The notes below the pieces were generated by a model. It ran no database searches. It was not told where the DNA came from and saw nothing but the letters and a program-made list of their open reading frames with translations. The position numbers were made by a program, and so were the translations under genes. This document shows positions 27,277 to 37,553 of a stretch of DNA of 64,000 bases, piece after piece (position 1 is the first letter of the stretch; each line of letters begins with the position of its first letter). The stretch is from Mycolicibacterium neoaurum ATCC 25795 (GTDB lineage: Bacteria > Actinomycetota > Actinomycetes > Mycobacteriales > Mycobacteriaceae): contig NZ_JMDW01000010.1 in the NCBI RefSeq assembly GCF_000691525.1, positions 186,001 through 250,000 on the forward strand, read 5' to 3'.

Positions 27277-29088
27277 CTACAGGTACTGGCCCAGATTCGA
27301 CTCGGTATCGATGGCGCGGCTGGCCGACGAGCTCTTGCCCGTGACGAGCGTGCGGATGTAGACGATCCGCTCGCCCTTCTTCCCCGAGATCCTGGCCCAG
27401 TCGTCCGGATTCGTGGTGTTGGGCAGATCCTCGTTCTCGGCGAACTCGTCCACGATGGAGTCGAGCAGGTGCTGGATGCGAAGACCCTTCGATCCGGTCT
27501 CCAGCACCGACTTGATCGCGTACTTCTTGGCCCGGTCCACGACGTTCTGGATCATGGCGCCGGAGTTGAAGTCCTTGAAGTACATGACTTCTTTGTCACC
27601 GTTGGCGTAGGTGACCTCCAGGAATCGGTTGTCGTCGATCTCGGCGTACATCCGGTCGACGACCTTCTCGATCATCGACTTGATGGTGAGCGCGCGGTCG
27701 CCGCCGAACTCGTCGAGGTCATCAGCGTTGACCGGCAGATCCTCGGTGAGGTACTTGCTGAAGATGTCCTGTGCCGCTTCGGCATCGGGGCGCTCGATCT
27801 TGATCTTCACGTCCAGGCGGCCGGGCCGCAGAATCGCCGGATCGATCATGTCCTCACGGTTGGAGGCGCCGATCACGATGACGTTCTCCAGACCCTCGAC
27901 ACCGTCGATCTCCGAGAGCAGCTGGGGCACGACCGTGGTCTCCACGTCCGAACTCACACCGGTGCCACGGGTTCGGAAGATCGAGTCCATCTCATCGAAG
28001 AACACGATCACCGGGGTGCCCTCGGAGGCCTTCTCACGTGCCCGCTGGAAGATCAACCGGATGTGCCGCTCGGTCTCACCGACGAACTTGTTGAGCAGCT
28101 CCGGGCCCTTGATGTTGAGGAAGTAGCTCTTGGCCTCGCGGGACTCCTCGCCGCGCAACTCGGCCATCTTCTTGGCCAGTGAATTCGCGACGGCCTTGGC
28201 GATCAGCGTCTTACCGCATCCTGGCGGGCCGTAGAGCAGGACGCCCTTCGGCGGCCGCAGCGCGTACTCGCGGTAGAGGTCCTTGTGCAGGAACGGTAGC
28301 TCGACGGCATCGCGGATCTGCTCGATCTGACGGGTCAGCCCGCCGATATCGCCGTAGCTGACATCGGGCACCTCCTCCAGGACCAGATCCTCCACCTCCG
28401 CCTTGGGGATGCGCTCGAAGGCGTAGCCGGCCTTGGTGTCCACCAGTAGCGAGTCACCGGGGCGCAGCTTGCGCGGCTGCCCGTCGTCGAGGTCGGTCTC
28501 GTCGACCTCGACGCCCTCGGGCAGGAACTCCGCGGCGATCAACGGTTCGGCGAGCCACACGATGCGCTCCTCGTCGGCGTGGCCGACCACGAGGGCGCGG
28601 TGACCGTCATCGAGGATCTCGCGCAGCGTGCTGATCTCGCCGACCGCCTCGAAGGTGCCGGCCTCCACGACCGTCAACGCCTCGTTCAAGCGAACCGTCT
28701 GGCCCTGTTTCAGGGCGGCGACCTCGATATTGGGCGACAGTGTCAGCCGCATCTTGCGGCCGGAGGTGAAGACATCGACGGTCTCGTCCTCGTGTGTGGC
28801 CAACAACACCCCGTACCCGCTGGGCGGCTGACCGAGGCGATCAACCTCCTCGCGCAGCGCGAGCAGCTGCTGACGGGCTTCCTTGAGGGTGTCCATCAGC
28901 TTCGCGTTGCGCGCAGCCAACGAATCGATGCGCGCCTCGAGCTGCTGGATGTCGCGTGCGCTGCGAAGACCGCTACCCGCTCCCACCGTCTGCTCGAGTT
29001 GTTCACGAAGTGCCGCAGCTTCGCGGCGCAACCTCTCCAGTTCGGCGGCATCCTCGGCGGACAAGCCCGAACGCTCGGAATCAGTCAT
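27277..29088 (-). CDS. mpa: proteasome-associated AAA+ ATPase
   Basis: Mpa/ARC (603 aa), the hexameric unfoldase that recognises pupylated proteins and feeds them to the 20S core. Layout: an N-terminal coiled coil (about residues 10-90) that binds Pup, two OB folds, an AAA+ module with Walker [16 protein letters not shown], Walker [13 protein letters not shown] and sensor [23 protein letters not shown]. The C-terminus ends in the GQYL motif that docks on the alpha ring. It corresponds to Rv2115c. It is separated from dop here by about 10 kb of other genes. Confidence 0.97.
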   Translation of the reverse strand: MTDSERSGLSAEDAAELERLRREAAALREQLEQTVGAGSGLRSARDIQQLEARIDSLAARNAKLMDTLKEARQQLLALREEVDRLGQPPSGYGVLLATHEDETVDVFTSGRKMRLTLSPNIEVAALKQGQTVRLNEALTVVEAGTFEAVGEISTLREILDDGHRALVVGHADEERIVWLAEPLIAAEFLPEGVEVDETDLDDGQPRKLRPGDSLLVDTKAGYAFERIPKAEVEDLVLEEVPDVSYGDIGGLTRQIEQIRDAVELPFLHKDLYREYALRPPKGVLLYGPPGCGKTLIAKAVANSLAKKMAELRGEESREAKSYFLNIKGPELLNKFVGETERHIRLIFQRAREKASEGTPVIVFFDEMDSIFRTRGTGVSSDVETTVVPQLLSEIDGVEGLENVIVIGASNREDMIDPAILRPGRLDVKIKIERPDAEAAQDIFSKYLTEDLPVNADDLDEFGGDRALTIKSMIEKVVDRMYAEIDDNRFLEVTYANGDKEVMYFKDFNSGAMIQNVVDRAKKYAIKSVLETGSKGLRIQHLLDSIVDEFAENEDLPNTTNPDDWARISGKKGERIVYIRTLVTGKSSSASRAIDTESNLGQYL

Positions 29089-29233
29089 GTTGCGCTCCCT
29101 CCCGCACCGAATGTTGGCGCAGTAACAACTTCAACGCTACCGGCGATTCAGCCTTTGTGTGCGGTCTAGGAATTCGACACACCAGCAACGCTGTTAACCT
29201 CACGGAATACTTGGCCCGTTGGAAAGGACCACT

Positions 29234-29728
29234 GTGCTCATCAAAACCCTAGTGACCGGCGTAGTGACCAGTGCCGCAGCAGCCGGTCTGGTCACGGCTG
29301 CCGCTGCGGGCGTGTCGTCGGTGGCAGCGAGCAACGCACCGGCAATCGTGACCGTGGTGTGGGATACCCCGCTACCGCAGGCGCCCGCACCCGATCTGGC
29401 CGCGCCGTTGACGCAGACGCTCACCGCGCTCGCCAGCCCCGGCTCGTTCGCCGGAAAGGCGCCCTACATCCAGGGTGGCGTCGGACGCTTCGAGTCGATC
29501 GCGGCCGACCGTGCGTACAACAACGCGGCGCGTGAGGGCAAGTTCCCGCTGACCTTCAACGTCGTCGATATCGACGTCAACGGTCCCGTCGCCACCGCCA
29601 ACGTCACCGCGACGGCTGCTACGGGCGGTACCGCGACCCAGCCGGTGACGTTCATCGCAGGGCCCAGCCCCACCGGCTGGCAGGTCACCAAGCAGTCCGC
29701 GCTGTCGCTGCTCTCGGCGGCCGGCTGA
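29234..29728 (+). CDS. secreted Mtb12/CFP-2-like protein
   Basis: A 164-aa exported protein. The GTG at 29234 lies 6 nt after GGAAAGGA and opens a signal peptide (LIKTLVTGVVTSAAAAGLVTAAAAG). The mature part resembles the low-molecular-weight antigen Mtb12 (Rv2376c): PDLAAPLTQTLTALASPGSFAGKAPYIQGGVG, FPLTFNVVDIDVNG, and a C-terminal GWQVTKQSALSLLSAAG. Its function is unknown. The next gene, lppK, has the same fold pattern and follows after 10 bp, so the pair probably arose by duplication and is cotranscribed. Confidence 0.82.
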   Translation: MLIKTLVTGVVTSAAAAGLVTAAAAGVSSVAASNAPAIVTVVWDTPLPQAPAPDLAAPLTQTLTALASPGSFAGKAPYIQGGVGRFESIAADRAYNNAAREGKFPLTFNVVDIDVNGPVATANVTATAATGGTATQPVTFIAGPSPTGWQVTKQSALSLLSAAG

Positions 29729-29738
29729 CCGGACGGCA

Positions 29739-31204
<1,466 letters not shown>

Positions 31205-31284
31205 CTAGCCTGCCAGACGCGCCACGGCCGGGCGTCGAGGGATTGGGCCAGGGATTGTCGGGGTGCCGACATAGGCTTCCGGTC

Positions 31285-32130
31285 ATGAGCGTCGCCACCA
31301 GAACCGGACCGGCAACCGCTCGGCGCCCTGCCCTGTCCCCATCGCGCGCCGGCGATTTCAAGCAGTGCCCGTTGCTGTACCGCTTCCGTGCCATCGACCG
31401 GCTGCCCGAACCGGTGTCCGCGGCTCAGCTGCGCGGATCGGTGGTGCACGCCGCGCTCGAGGATCTCTACGCCCTGCCGGCCGCCCGGCGCGGGCACGAC
31501 ACCGCCCTGACACTGGTCGATCCGGCGCTGGAACGGGTCGCCGCCGAACATGCCGCCGGTGGCCAGGACCTCGATCCGGAGTTGCGCCCGGCGATCCTGC
31601 GCGACGCACGCAAGCTGCTCTCGGGGTACTACCGGCTGGAAGATCCGACCCGGTTCGACCCGCACAGCTGTGAACAGCGGGTGGAAGTCGAACTCGACGA
31701 CGGCACGCTGCTCCGCGGATTCGTGGACCGCATCGACGTGGCGGCCACCGGCGAGATGCGGGTGGTCGACTACAAGACCGGCAAGGCGCCCTCGGAGGTC
31801 TGGGCGCTGGCCGAAGCCAAGGCCCTGTTCCAGATGAAGTTCTACGCGGTGGCGCTGTGGCGGTCCCGCGGCGTGCTGCCCGCCCGGTTGCGGCTGATCT
31901 ACCTGGCCGACGGACAGGTACTGGACTACTCCCCCGACCCGGAGGAGTTGATCCGATTCGAGCGCACCTTGACCGCCATCTGGCGCGCCATCCAATCGGC
32001 TGGGCGCACCGGTGAATTCCGGGCCAAACGATCCAAGCTGTGCGACTGGTGTGCACATCAGGCGCGGTGTCCCGAGTTCGGGGGCACGCCGCCGCCGTAC
32101 CCGGGCTGGCCGGAGGTGCCCGCCGAATGA
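31285..32130 (+). CDS. RecB-family PD-(D/E)XK exonuclease with probable Fe-S cluster
   Basis: A 281-aa nuclease of the RecB/AddB/Cas4 type, matching Rv2119. SPSRAGDFKQCPLLYRF holds the first Cys (residue 28), LRGSVVHAALEDL holds the His, and EMRVVDYKTGK is the D-(x)n-K nuclease motif. The C-terminal CDWCAHQARCP supplies three more cysteines, so a [4Fe-4S] cluster as in AddB and Cas4 is likely. It has no helicase domain. The ATG at 31285 fits the conserved start. It is coupled to the following thioesterase-like gene by ATGA. Confidence 0.9.
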   Translation: MSVATRTGPATARRPALSPSRAGDFKQCPLLYRFRAIDRLPEPVSAAQLRGSVVHAALEDLYALPAARRGHDTALTLVDPALERVAAEHAAGGQDLDPELRPAILRDARKLLSGYYRLEDPTRFDPHSCEQRVEVELDDGTLLRGFVDRIDVAATGEMRVVDYKTGKAPSEVWALAEAKALFQMKFYAVALWRSRGVLPARLRLIYLADGQVLDYSPDPEELIRFERTLTAIWRAIQSAGRTGEFRAKRSKLCDWCAHQARCPEFGGTPPPYPGWPEVPAE

Positions 32131-32945
32131 CCATCTCGCACACCGAAGGAGCGCGCGCACCGCACTACCGTCGGCTCGGATCCGATGGCGAGTTCCAGTT
32201 GTTCGAATCGACCGTCAGCACGGCCAGCAACTGGGGCCCGGCCATCCAGCACGGCTCCCCGCCGCTGGCACTGCTGACCAAAGCCATCGAGGAGTTGTAC
32301 CGCGACCGGCCCCAGCTTCGGGTGGGGCGGCTGCTGCTGGACATCCTCGGCGCCATCCCGGTCGCTCCGGTACGGGTACGCGCCTGGGTACAGCGTCCGG
32401 GCGCGCGGATCAGCCTCGCCGTCGCCGAGATGTGTCCGTCCGATGCGCCGGACCGTCCGGTGGCCCGGGTGAGCGCATGGCTGTTGGCGATCAGTGACAC
32501 CACCGATGTACGCACCGACCGGTACGCCCCGCTGGCCGAGGGTTCGGCGGTCGACACCGCGCACGGTTGGCTCGGCGCCCCCGGCTATCTGGAGACGGTG
32601 AGCTGGCGTAATCAGGCCACCGAACCGGGCCAGGCCGCCCAGGCCTGGATGAGCCCGCTGGTGCCGCTGGTCGACGACGAGCCGACGACCCCGTTGCAGC
32701 GGTTGGCCCAGGTGGTGGATTCTGCGAACGGGATCGGCGCCGTGCTGGATCCTGCCGATTTCGTCTTCCTGAACACCGACACTGCCGTGTATCTGCACCG
32801 CGCCCCGCGCGGGGATGATTTCGGCCTGCGTGCACGGGCGTCCATCGGCCCGGACGGTATCGGTGTGACAACGGCCGAGATCTTCGACCGGGATGGGTTC
32901 ATCGGTACGTCGGCGCAGACCCTGCTGGTTCAGCGCGCCCGCTGA
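32127..32945 (+). CDS. TesB-like acyl-CoA thioesterase family protein
   Basis: A 272-aa protein with a double hot-dog layout. The N-terminal half has FQLFESTVSTASNWGPAIQHGSPPLALLTKAIE and VGRLLLDILGAIPVAPVRVRAWVQRPGARI. The C-terminal half has LQRLAQVVDSANGIGAVLDPADFVFLNTDTAVYLHR and GIGVTTAEIFDRDGFIGTSAQTLLVQR. This is the pattern of mycobacterial thioesterase-family proteins. The ATG overlaps the nuclease stop (ATGA), so they are translated together although the functions seem unrelated. The acyl substrate is unknown. Confidence 0.83.
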   Translation: MTISHTEGARAPHYRRLGSDGEFQLFESTVSTASNWGPAIQHGSPPLALLTKAIEELYRDRPQLRVGRLLLDILGAIPVAPVRVRAWVQRPGARISLAVAEMCPSDAPDRPVARVSAWLLAISDTTDVRTDRYAPLAEGSAVDTAHGWLGAPGYLETVSWRNQATEPGQAAQAWMSPLVPLVDDEPTTPLQRLAQVVDSANGIGAVLDPADFVFLNTDTAVYLHRAPRGDDFGLRARASIGPDGIGVTTAEIFDRDGFIGTSAQTLLVQRAR

Positions 32946-32958
32946 CCGCTTGAATATC

Positions 32959-32984
32959 GCATTGCGTCTATATAGACGAAATGC
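32959..32984. promoter_or_regulatory. 26-bp near-perfect palindrome, probable ArsR operator
   Basis: The core CGTCTATATAGACG (32965-32978) is a perfect 14-bp palindrome, and flanking GCATT and AATGC extend it to 26 bp with a single mismatched pair. It lies 13 bp before the GTG of the ArsR gene, where bound repressor would block transcription of the ArsR-SRPBCC-flavodoxin operon. ArsR proteins usually bind such 12-2-12-like dyads. Confidence 0.75.
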
Positions 32985-32997
32985 AATACTGTCGGAT

Positions 32998-33309
32998 GTG
33001 GATGTCTTCGAGGCGGTTGCCGAACCCAGCCGTCGGGTACTGCTGGACGCGTTACGCGACGGTGAGCGCTCGGCGGGCGAGCTGGTCGCCAGCCTGCCCG
33101 AGCTGACCCAGCCGACGGTGTCGCGCCATCTGCGGGTGCTGCGCGAGGTCGGCCTTGTCGAGGTGCGCTCGGACGCGCAGCGCAGGATCTACGCATTGCG
33201 CGCCGACGGCCTGGTCGCGATGGACGAGTGGCTGAACCGTTACCGGCAGTTCTGGACCGGCCACCTGGACGCCCTCGAGCGTCATCTCGACAACCCGGAG
33301 CAATCATGA
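32998..33309 (+). CDS. ArsR/SmtB-family repressor
   Basis: A 103-aa winged-helix regulator: DVFEAVAEPSRRVLLDALRDGERSAGELVASLPELTQPTVSRHLRVLREVGLVEV with the recognition helix at about residues 39-53. It lacks the CxC metal-binding motif of classical ArsR and belongs to the subtype usually found next to SRPBCC (AHSA1) genes. The GTG start at 32998 puts the conserved domain at the N-terminus. Its stop overlaps the next start (ATGA), and the 26-bp palindrome just upstream is its likely operator. Confidence 0.92.
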   Translation: MDVFEAVAEPSRRVLLDALRDGERSAGELVASLPELTQPTVSRHLRVLREVGLVEVRSDAQRRIYALRADGLVAMDEWLNRYRQFWTGHLDALERHLDNPEQS

Positions 33310-33821
33310 GCGACACCGCAGGCGAGCTCATCGTCGACGGGGACCGCGCCACGCTGCGTTTCGATCGCTGGCTCGCGCATCCGCCGGCCACGGTCTGGGC
33401 GGCGCTCACCGAACCCGCGCAGCGCGCCCGGTGGATGGGCCCCACCGTCATCGAACCGCGCGTCGGCGGACACATCGACATGGTTCCGACCGATCCCCCG
33501 ACCCCCGAAGCCGCCAAGCGGATGACCGGACGGATCACCGTCTGGGATCCACCGCACGTGCTCGAACACGAATGGAACCAGCGGATCGCCGAGCCGGGAT
33601 ATGTGCGCTACGAACTGCACCCCGAGAACGCAGGCACGCGTTTGGTGCTCACCCACCGCGGCCTCGGCGTGCGTAACGCCGGCGGCTTCCGCCCGGGCAC
33701 CCACGCGTTCCTGGACCGACTCGCCGCACTACTGGACGGAGCACCGCTCCCACCCTGGCGCAACCGCTATCGCCAACTGGCACAAACGATGTACTACGGA
33801 GGAGATAACCATGATGTCTGA
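33306..33821 (+). CDS. SRPBCC (AHSA1-like) domain protein
   Basis: A 171-aa START/Bet v1-fold protein: LRFDRWLAHPPATVWAALTEPAQRARWMGP at the N-terminal strand-helix, then GHIDMVPTD, ITVWDPPHVLEHEWN and GTRLVLTHRGL. Proteins of this type bind hydrophobic ligands and are often paired with ArsR repressors, as here, so it may supply or sense the inducer. Its ATG overlaps the ArsR stop and its end overlaps the flavodoxin start by 11 bp, giving a tight three-gene operon. Confidence 0.9.
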   Translation: MSDTAGELIVDGDRATLRFDRWLAHPPATVWAALTEPAQRARWMGPTVIEPRVGGHIDMVPTDPPTPEAAKRMTGRITVWDPPHVLEHEWNQRIAEPGYVRYELHPENAGTRLVLTHRGLGVRNAGGFRPGTHAFLDRLAALLDGAPLPPWRNRYRQLAQTMYYGGDNHDV

Positions 33822-34413
33822 TATCCCGCCCACCGTCGCGGTGGCCTGTCACTCCGGTTTCGGCCACACCGCCACGTTGGCGGGTGCGGTCGCCGACGGC
33901 GCCCGCGAGGCGGGTGCGCATGTCGACATGGTCGACCTCGGCGAGCTGACCGATAATGTGTGGGCCACCCTCGATACCGCCGACGCCATCATCTTCGGCG
34001 CACCCACCTACATGGGCAACATCTCGGCAGGCTTCCAGGCATTCGCCGAGCAGACCGGTCGACGCTGCGTGGACGGGGCCTGGCGGGACAAGATCGCCGC
34101 CGGGTTCACCAACTCCGGCGCCAAGAGCGGTGACAAGCTCACCGCGTTGATCTCGCTGTCCGTCTTCGCCGCCCAGCACCACATGCATTGGGTCAACCTG
34201 GGTTTGGGCCCGGGATGGAACAGTTCTGCGGGCAGCGAGCACGACCTCAACCGGCTGGGATTCTGGCTGGGCGCCGGCGCGCAGACCGATGTCGACGCCG
34301 ATCGCCGGGATGTGCATCCCGCCGATCTGGCCACCTTCACCCACCTCGGCTCACGCGTCGCGCGGGTGACCGCGCAACTCAGCGCGGGCCGCGCCGTTAC
34401 GTCAGCGGCCTGA
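33811..34413 (+). CDS. flavodoxin/WrbA-like NAD(P)H:quinone reductase
   Basis: A 200-aa flavodoxin-fold protein. AVACHSGFGHTATLAGAVADGAREAG is the phosphate loop for FMN, DAIIFGAPTYMGNISAGFQAFAEQTG is the WrbA-type flavin-binding segment, and AAGFTNSGAKSGDKLTALISL follows. It is likely a quinone or nitro-compound reductase. A strong GGAGGAG lies 6 nt before ATG 33811. Being third in the ArsR-controlled operon suggests a role in a response to a toxic organic compound. It ends 17 bp inside the convergent disulfide-reductase gene. Confidence 0.86.
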   Translation: MMSDIPPTVAVACHSGFGHTATLAGAVADGAREAGAHVDMVDLGELTDNVWATLDTADAIIFGAPTYMGNISAGFQAFAEQTGRRCVDGAWRDKIAAGFTNSGAKSGDKLTALISLSVFAAQHHMHWVNLGLGPGWNSSAGSEHDLNRLGFWLGAGAQTDVDADRRDVHPADLATFTHLGSRVARVTAQLSAGRAVTSAA

Positions 34414-35773
34414 GATCCTGCAACAACGTCGGAATCAGCTCGCTGACCGTGGGATGGATGTGCATGGTGCGCGATATCGCGGTGTAGGGCAGTTTCGCGG
34501 TCATCACATCCAGGATCGCGTGCACCACCTCGTCACCACCGACGCCGAGGATCGACGCACCGAGGATCTGGCGGGTCTCGGCGTCCACCACCACCTTCAT
34601 GAAGCCCTGCGTCTCACCCTTCTCCACCGCGCGGCCGACCCTGGTCATCGGGCGCGTGCCCACCAACGCCTTTCGACCCGTGCGCAGCACCTCCTCGGCG
34701 GTCATCCCGGCCCGGCCCAGCGGTGGGTCGATGTAGAGCGCGTAGGTCGATACCCGGTCACTGACCCGCCGCGGGTCATCGTCGAGCAGATTGGCCGCGA
34801 CGATCTCGAAATCGTTGTAGGAGGTGTGGGTGAATGCACCCCTGCCGTTGCAATCCCCCATTGCCCAGATGTGCTCGACGGAGGTACGCAGCTGATCGTC
34901 GACCTCGATGTAGCCGCGGTGGTCGGTGCGCACGCCGGCCCTGTCCAAACCCAGGTCGTCGGTGTTGGGCGTCCGCCCCACCGCGATCAACGCGTGGCTA
35001 CCCTCGATCGGTTCGGCGCCGGCCCGCGGTGTCACCTCGAACCCGTTGTCACGCTTGGTGAAACGAATGTCATCGGCATCGGTGTGCACGACGATCCCTT
35101 CGGCCTCCAGGATGCCGCGGATGGCGGCGGACACATCCTCGTCCTCACGCGAGGTCAGTCGCGGCCCGCGTTCGACGACGGTGACCGCCGCACCGAATCG
35201 GCGGTACATCTGCGCGAATTCCAGCGCGATATAGCTACCACCGATCACCACCAGATGCTCGGGAACGCTATCGAGTTCCAGCACAGACACATTCGTCAGA
35301 TAGTCGATATCGGACAGACCAGGAAGGTCGGGCACCACCGCCCGCCCGCCCACATTGAGGAAGATCCGGTCCGCGCTGATGAGTCGCCCGTCGACGTCAA
35401 TGGTGTGCGGGTCGACGAAACGGGCGTGCCCGCGCAGCAATGTCGCGCCGTCCATCCCCTCGATCCAGGATTCCAGCCCGCGCCGGTCGGACTCGACGAT
35501 ACCGTCCTTGCGCGCCTTCACCTTGGCCATGTCGACGCTGACCGAGCCGGTGTCGATGCCGAAATCCGCTGCGCGGCGGGCGATATGGGCAGCATGCGCA
35601 CTGGCCACCAACGTCTTGGTGGGAATGCAGCCAGAGTTCACGCAGGTGCCGCCGACGAGCTTGCGCTCGATGACCGCGACGCGTTGGCCGGCGTCGGTGA
35701 GCCGCCCGGCCAGTGGCGGACCGGCTTGCCCCGCGCCGACGATGATGGCGTCGAAAGCCGTTTCCTGCGGCAT
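34397..35773 (-). CDS. FAD-dependent pyridine nucleotide-disulfide oxidoreductase (mercuric reductase-like)
   Basis: A 458-aa flavoenzyme. It has the N-terminal FAD motif DAIIVGAGQAGPPLAGRL, the redox-active disulfide GGTCVNSGCIPTKT (CxxxxC), an NAD(P) motif VVIGGSYIALEFAQMYRRFG, the second FAD motif HIWAMGDCNGRGAF, and a dimerisation domain with YIDPPLGRAGMTAEE. It lacks the C-terminal vicinal cysteines and the N-terminal HMA domain of true MerA, and the usual HxxxxE pair is seen as HPTVSE. It may reduce quinones or low-molecular disulfides. It is downstream of the DUF4126 gene with a 1-bp overlap. Confidence 0.85.
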   Translation of the reverse strand: MPQETAFDAIIVGAGQAGPPLAGRLTDAGQRVAVIERKLVGGTCVNSGCIPTKTLVASAHAAHIARRAADFGIDTGSVSVDMAKVKARKDGIVESDRRGLESWIEGMDGATLLRGHARFVDPHTIDVDGRLISADRIFLNVGGRAVVPDLPGLSDIDYLTNVSVLELDSVPEHLVVIGGSYIALEFAQMYRRFGAAVTVVERGPRLTSREDEDVSAAIRGILEAEGIVVHTDADDIRFTKRDNGFEVTPRAGAEPIEGSHALIAVGRTPNTDDLGLDRAGVRTDHRGYIEVDDQLRTSVEHIWAMGDCNGRGAFTHTSYNDFEIVAANLLDDDPRRVSDRVSTYALYIDPPLGRAGMTAEEVLRTGRKALVGTRPMTRVGRAVEKGETQGFMKVVVDAETRQILGASILGVGGDEVVHAILDVMTAKLPYTAISRTMHIHPTVSELIPTLLQDLRPLT

Positions 35774-36273
35774 CAGATGAGCGATGCGAGGTAGACCACC
35801 GCGAATCCGCCTGCCACGGCGATCACGTCTTCGACGAGGGCCACCGGGAGATCCCTGCCGCCGTTGCGCTCGACCAATACCTTGCGGGCCCGGTAACCGC
35901 CCATGGTGCCCAGCACCGCGCCGATGACGCCTGCGCCGATACCGGAGATGACGTTGCCCGCGGAGGCGTCACCGATGACCCCGCTGACCAGTACCGCACC
36001 GGCGAAGGCACCGGTGAACAGGCGCGCGGCGAACTGCATCGTGACCGTGCGCGGCGGTGTTGCGGGCAGCTGATCGGTGACCAGTTCGACCACCAGCAGG
36101 ATGGTCAGCACCGTGACCGTGATCGGGTGAGTCAGCCACTGCGCCCAGGTGCCGTCGAGCTCGATCCAGCCGAGCAGACCACCCCAGGCCACCACGGCAG
36201 GCGGCGTGAGTGCGCGCAGACCGGCCACCACGCCGATCAACAACGCGAGCAGCAGAACCAGGACCACCGTCAT
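35773..36273 (-). CDS. DUF4126 membrane protein
   Basis: A 166-aa membrane protein with about four helices (about residues 1-20, 45-65, 85-105 and 145-165). The N-terminal VVAGLRALTPPAVVAWGGLLGW and central TPPRTVTMQFAARLFTGAFAGAVL are typical of DUF4126. The ATG at 36273 has GGAGG 5 nt upstream; a GTG two codons earlier overlaps that site. It overlaps the flavoprotein gene by one base (TGATG), so the two are cotranscribed. Function unknown. Confidence 0.83.
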   Translation of the reverse strand: MTVVLVLLLALLIGVVAGLRALTPPAVVAWGGLLGWIELDGTWAQWLTHPITVTVLTILLVVELVTDQLPATPPRTVTMQFAARLFTGAFAGAVLVSGVIGDASAGNVISGIGAGVIGAVLGTMGGYRARKVLVERNGGRDLPVALVEDVIAVAGGFAVVYLASLI

Positions 36274-36352
36274 GAGCACCTCCGCGCCGGACCAGCTGAT
36301 CTCCGGACGCTAACACGCAGGACGCTGGTGAGCCGGATGATCCGGCAGCCGA

Positions 36353-37198
36353 TCAGAACCGGCAGAAGCGGATATCGGAAGCCAGGATCGCCTTGGCGCC
36401 GATCGCGGCGAGCTCGTCCATGATGGTGTTCACCGTGCGGCGCGGCACCAGCGCCCGCACCGCCACCCAGTCGGGGTCGGCCAACGGAGCGATGGTGGGC
36501 GATTCCAGGCCAGGGGTGACCGCGGTCGCCCGGTCCAGAACCGTACGCGGGCAGTCATAGTCGAGCATGAGGTACTGCTGGCCAAAGACCACACCCTGCA
36601 CCCGGGCCGCCAACTGATCGCGTGCGGGGTCGGGATCGGAGTTCGACCGTTCGATCAGGATGGCCTCCGAATCGCACAGCGACTCACCGAAGGCGACCAG
36701 ATTGTGCAACCGCAGCGTGCGTCCGGAGCCGACGATATCGGCGATCACATCGGCCACGCCGAGCTGGATGGAGATCTCGACCGCACCATCGAGCCGGATC
36801 ACCGTCGCCTCGATTCCCTTGGCGGCCAGATCGCGACGGACCAGATTCGGATAGGCGGTGGCGATCCGCTTGCCCGCCAGGTCGCCCACCTGCCAGTCCT
36901 GACCCTCCGGGCCCGCGTAGCGGAACGTCGACGAGCCGAAGCCCAATGCGAGCCGTTCCCTGACCGGCGCATCGGCGTCGGCGGCCAGATCCCGACCGGT
37001 GATACCGAGATCCAGCTCCCCCGAGCCCACGTAGATCGCGATGTCCTTGGGCCGCAGGAAGAAGAACTCGACGTTGTTCGCCGGATCGACGACGGTCAGG
37101 TCCTTGGGGTCGGTGCGGCGGCGGTAGCCGGCCTCCGAGAGGATCTCCGACGCCGATTCGCTGAGAGCGCCCTTGTTGGGCACCGCGACACGCAACAT
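36353..37198 (-). CDS. hisG: ATP phosphoribosyltransferase, long form
   Basis: HisG (281 aa) makes phosphoribosyl-ATP, the first and feedback-controlled step of histidine synthesis. [16 protein letters not shown] starts the catalytic domain, and [14 protein letters not shown] and the PRPP loop in [16 protein letters not shown] follow. The C-terminal ACT-like domain for histidine inhibition ends [26 protein letters not shown], so this is the long hexameric form. The ATG at 37198 matches the M. tuberculosis start (Rv2121c). It follows hisE after 2 bp. Confidence 0.96.
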   Translation of the reverse strand: MLRVAVPNKGALSESASEILSEAGYRRRTDPKDLTVVDPANNVEFFFLRPKDIAIYVGSGELDLGITGRDLAADADAPVRERLALGFGSSTFRYAGPEGQDWQVGDLAGKRIATAYPNLVRRDLAAKGIEATVIRLDGAVEISIQLGVADVIADIVGSGRTLRLHNLVAFGESLCDSEAILIERSNSDPDPARDQLAARVQGVVFGQQYLMLDYDCPRTVLDRATAVTPGLESPTIAPLADPDWVAVRALVPRRTVNTIMDELAAIGAKAILASDIRFCRF

Positions 37199-37200
37199 GG

Positions 37201-37482
37201 TCACAGGTTCCGGTAGACGTCATCGAGCTTCAGACCGCGCGCCAGCATCAGCACCTGGGTCCAGTACAGCAGCTGGCTGATCTCCTCGGCCAGCGCCGCG
37301 TCGCTCTCGTGCTCGGCCGCCAGCCACACTTCGCCGGCTTCTTCGAGGATCTTCTTGCCAAGGCCGTGGACGCCGGAATCCAGTGCCGCAACCGTCCCGC
37401 TCCCGGCGGGCCGGGTCTGGGCTTTCTCACTGAGCTCGGCGAACAGGGCGTCGAAGGTCTTCACGGACAGCGATTGTTTCAT
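37201..37482 (-). CDS. hisE: phosphoribosyl-ATP pyrophosphohydrolase
   Basis: HisE (93 aa) hydrolyses PR-ATP to PR-AMP in histidine synthesis. It is an all-alpha MazG-like protein with [39 protein letters not shown] with the metal-binding Glu residues, and [20 protein letters not shown] at the end. The hisE-hisG pair is the same as Rv2122c-Rv2121c. Confidence 0.96.
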   Translation of the reverse strand: MKQSLSVKTFDALFAELSEKAQTRPAGSGTVAALDSGVHGLGKKILEEAGEVWLAAEHESDAALAEEISQLLYWTQVLMLARGLKLDDVYRNL

Positions 37483-37553
37483 GCGCCGAACACAAGACCC
37501 AATGGGATTCCGTCGCGGCGGCGCCGGACGCCTCGCGGATCAGCGCCGAACGC

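Noticed and set aside
31285-32130. RecB-like nuclease with four cysteines considered as Cas4
   Set aside because: No other cas genes or arrays are near, and the protein matches the conserved mycobacterial Rv2119 family at its usual locus.
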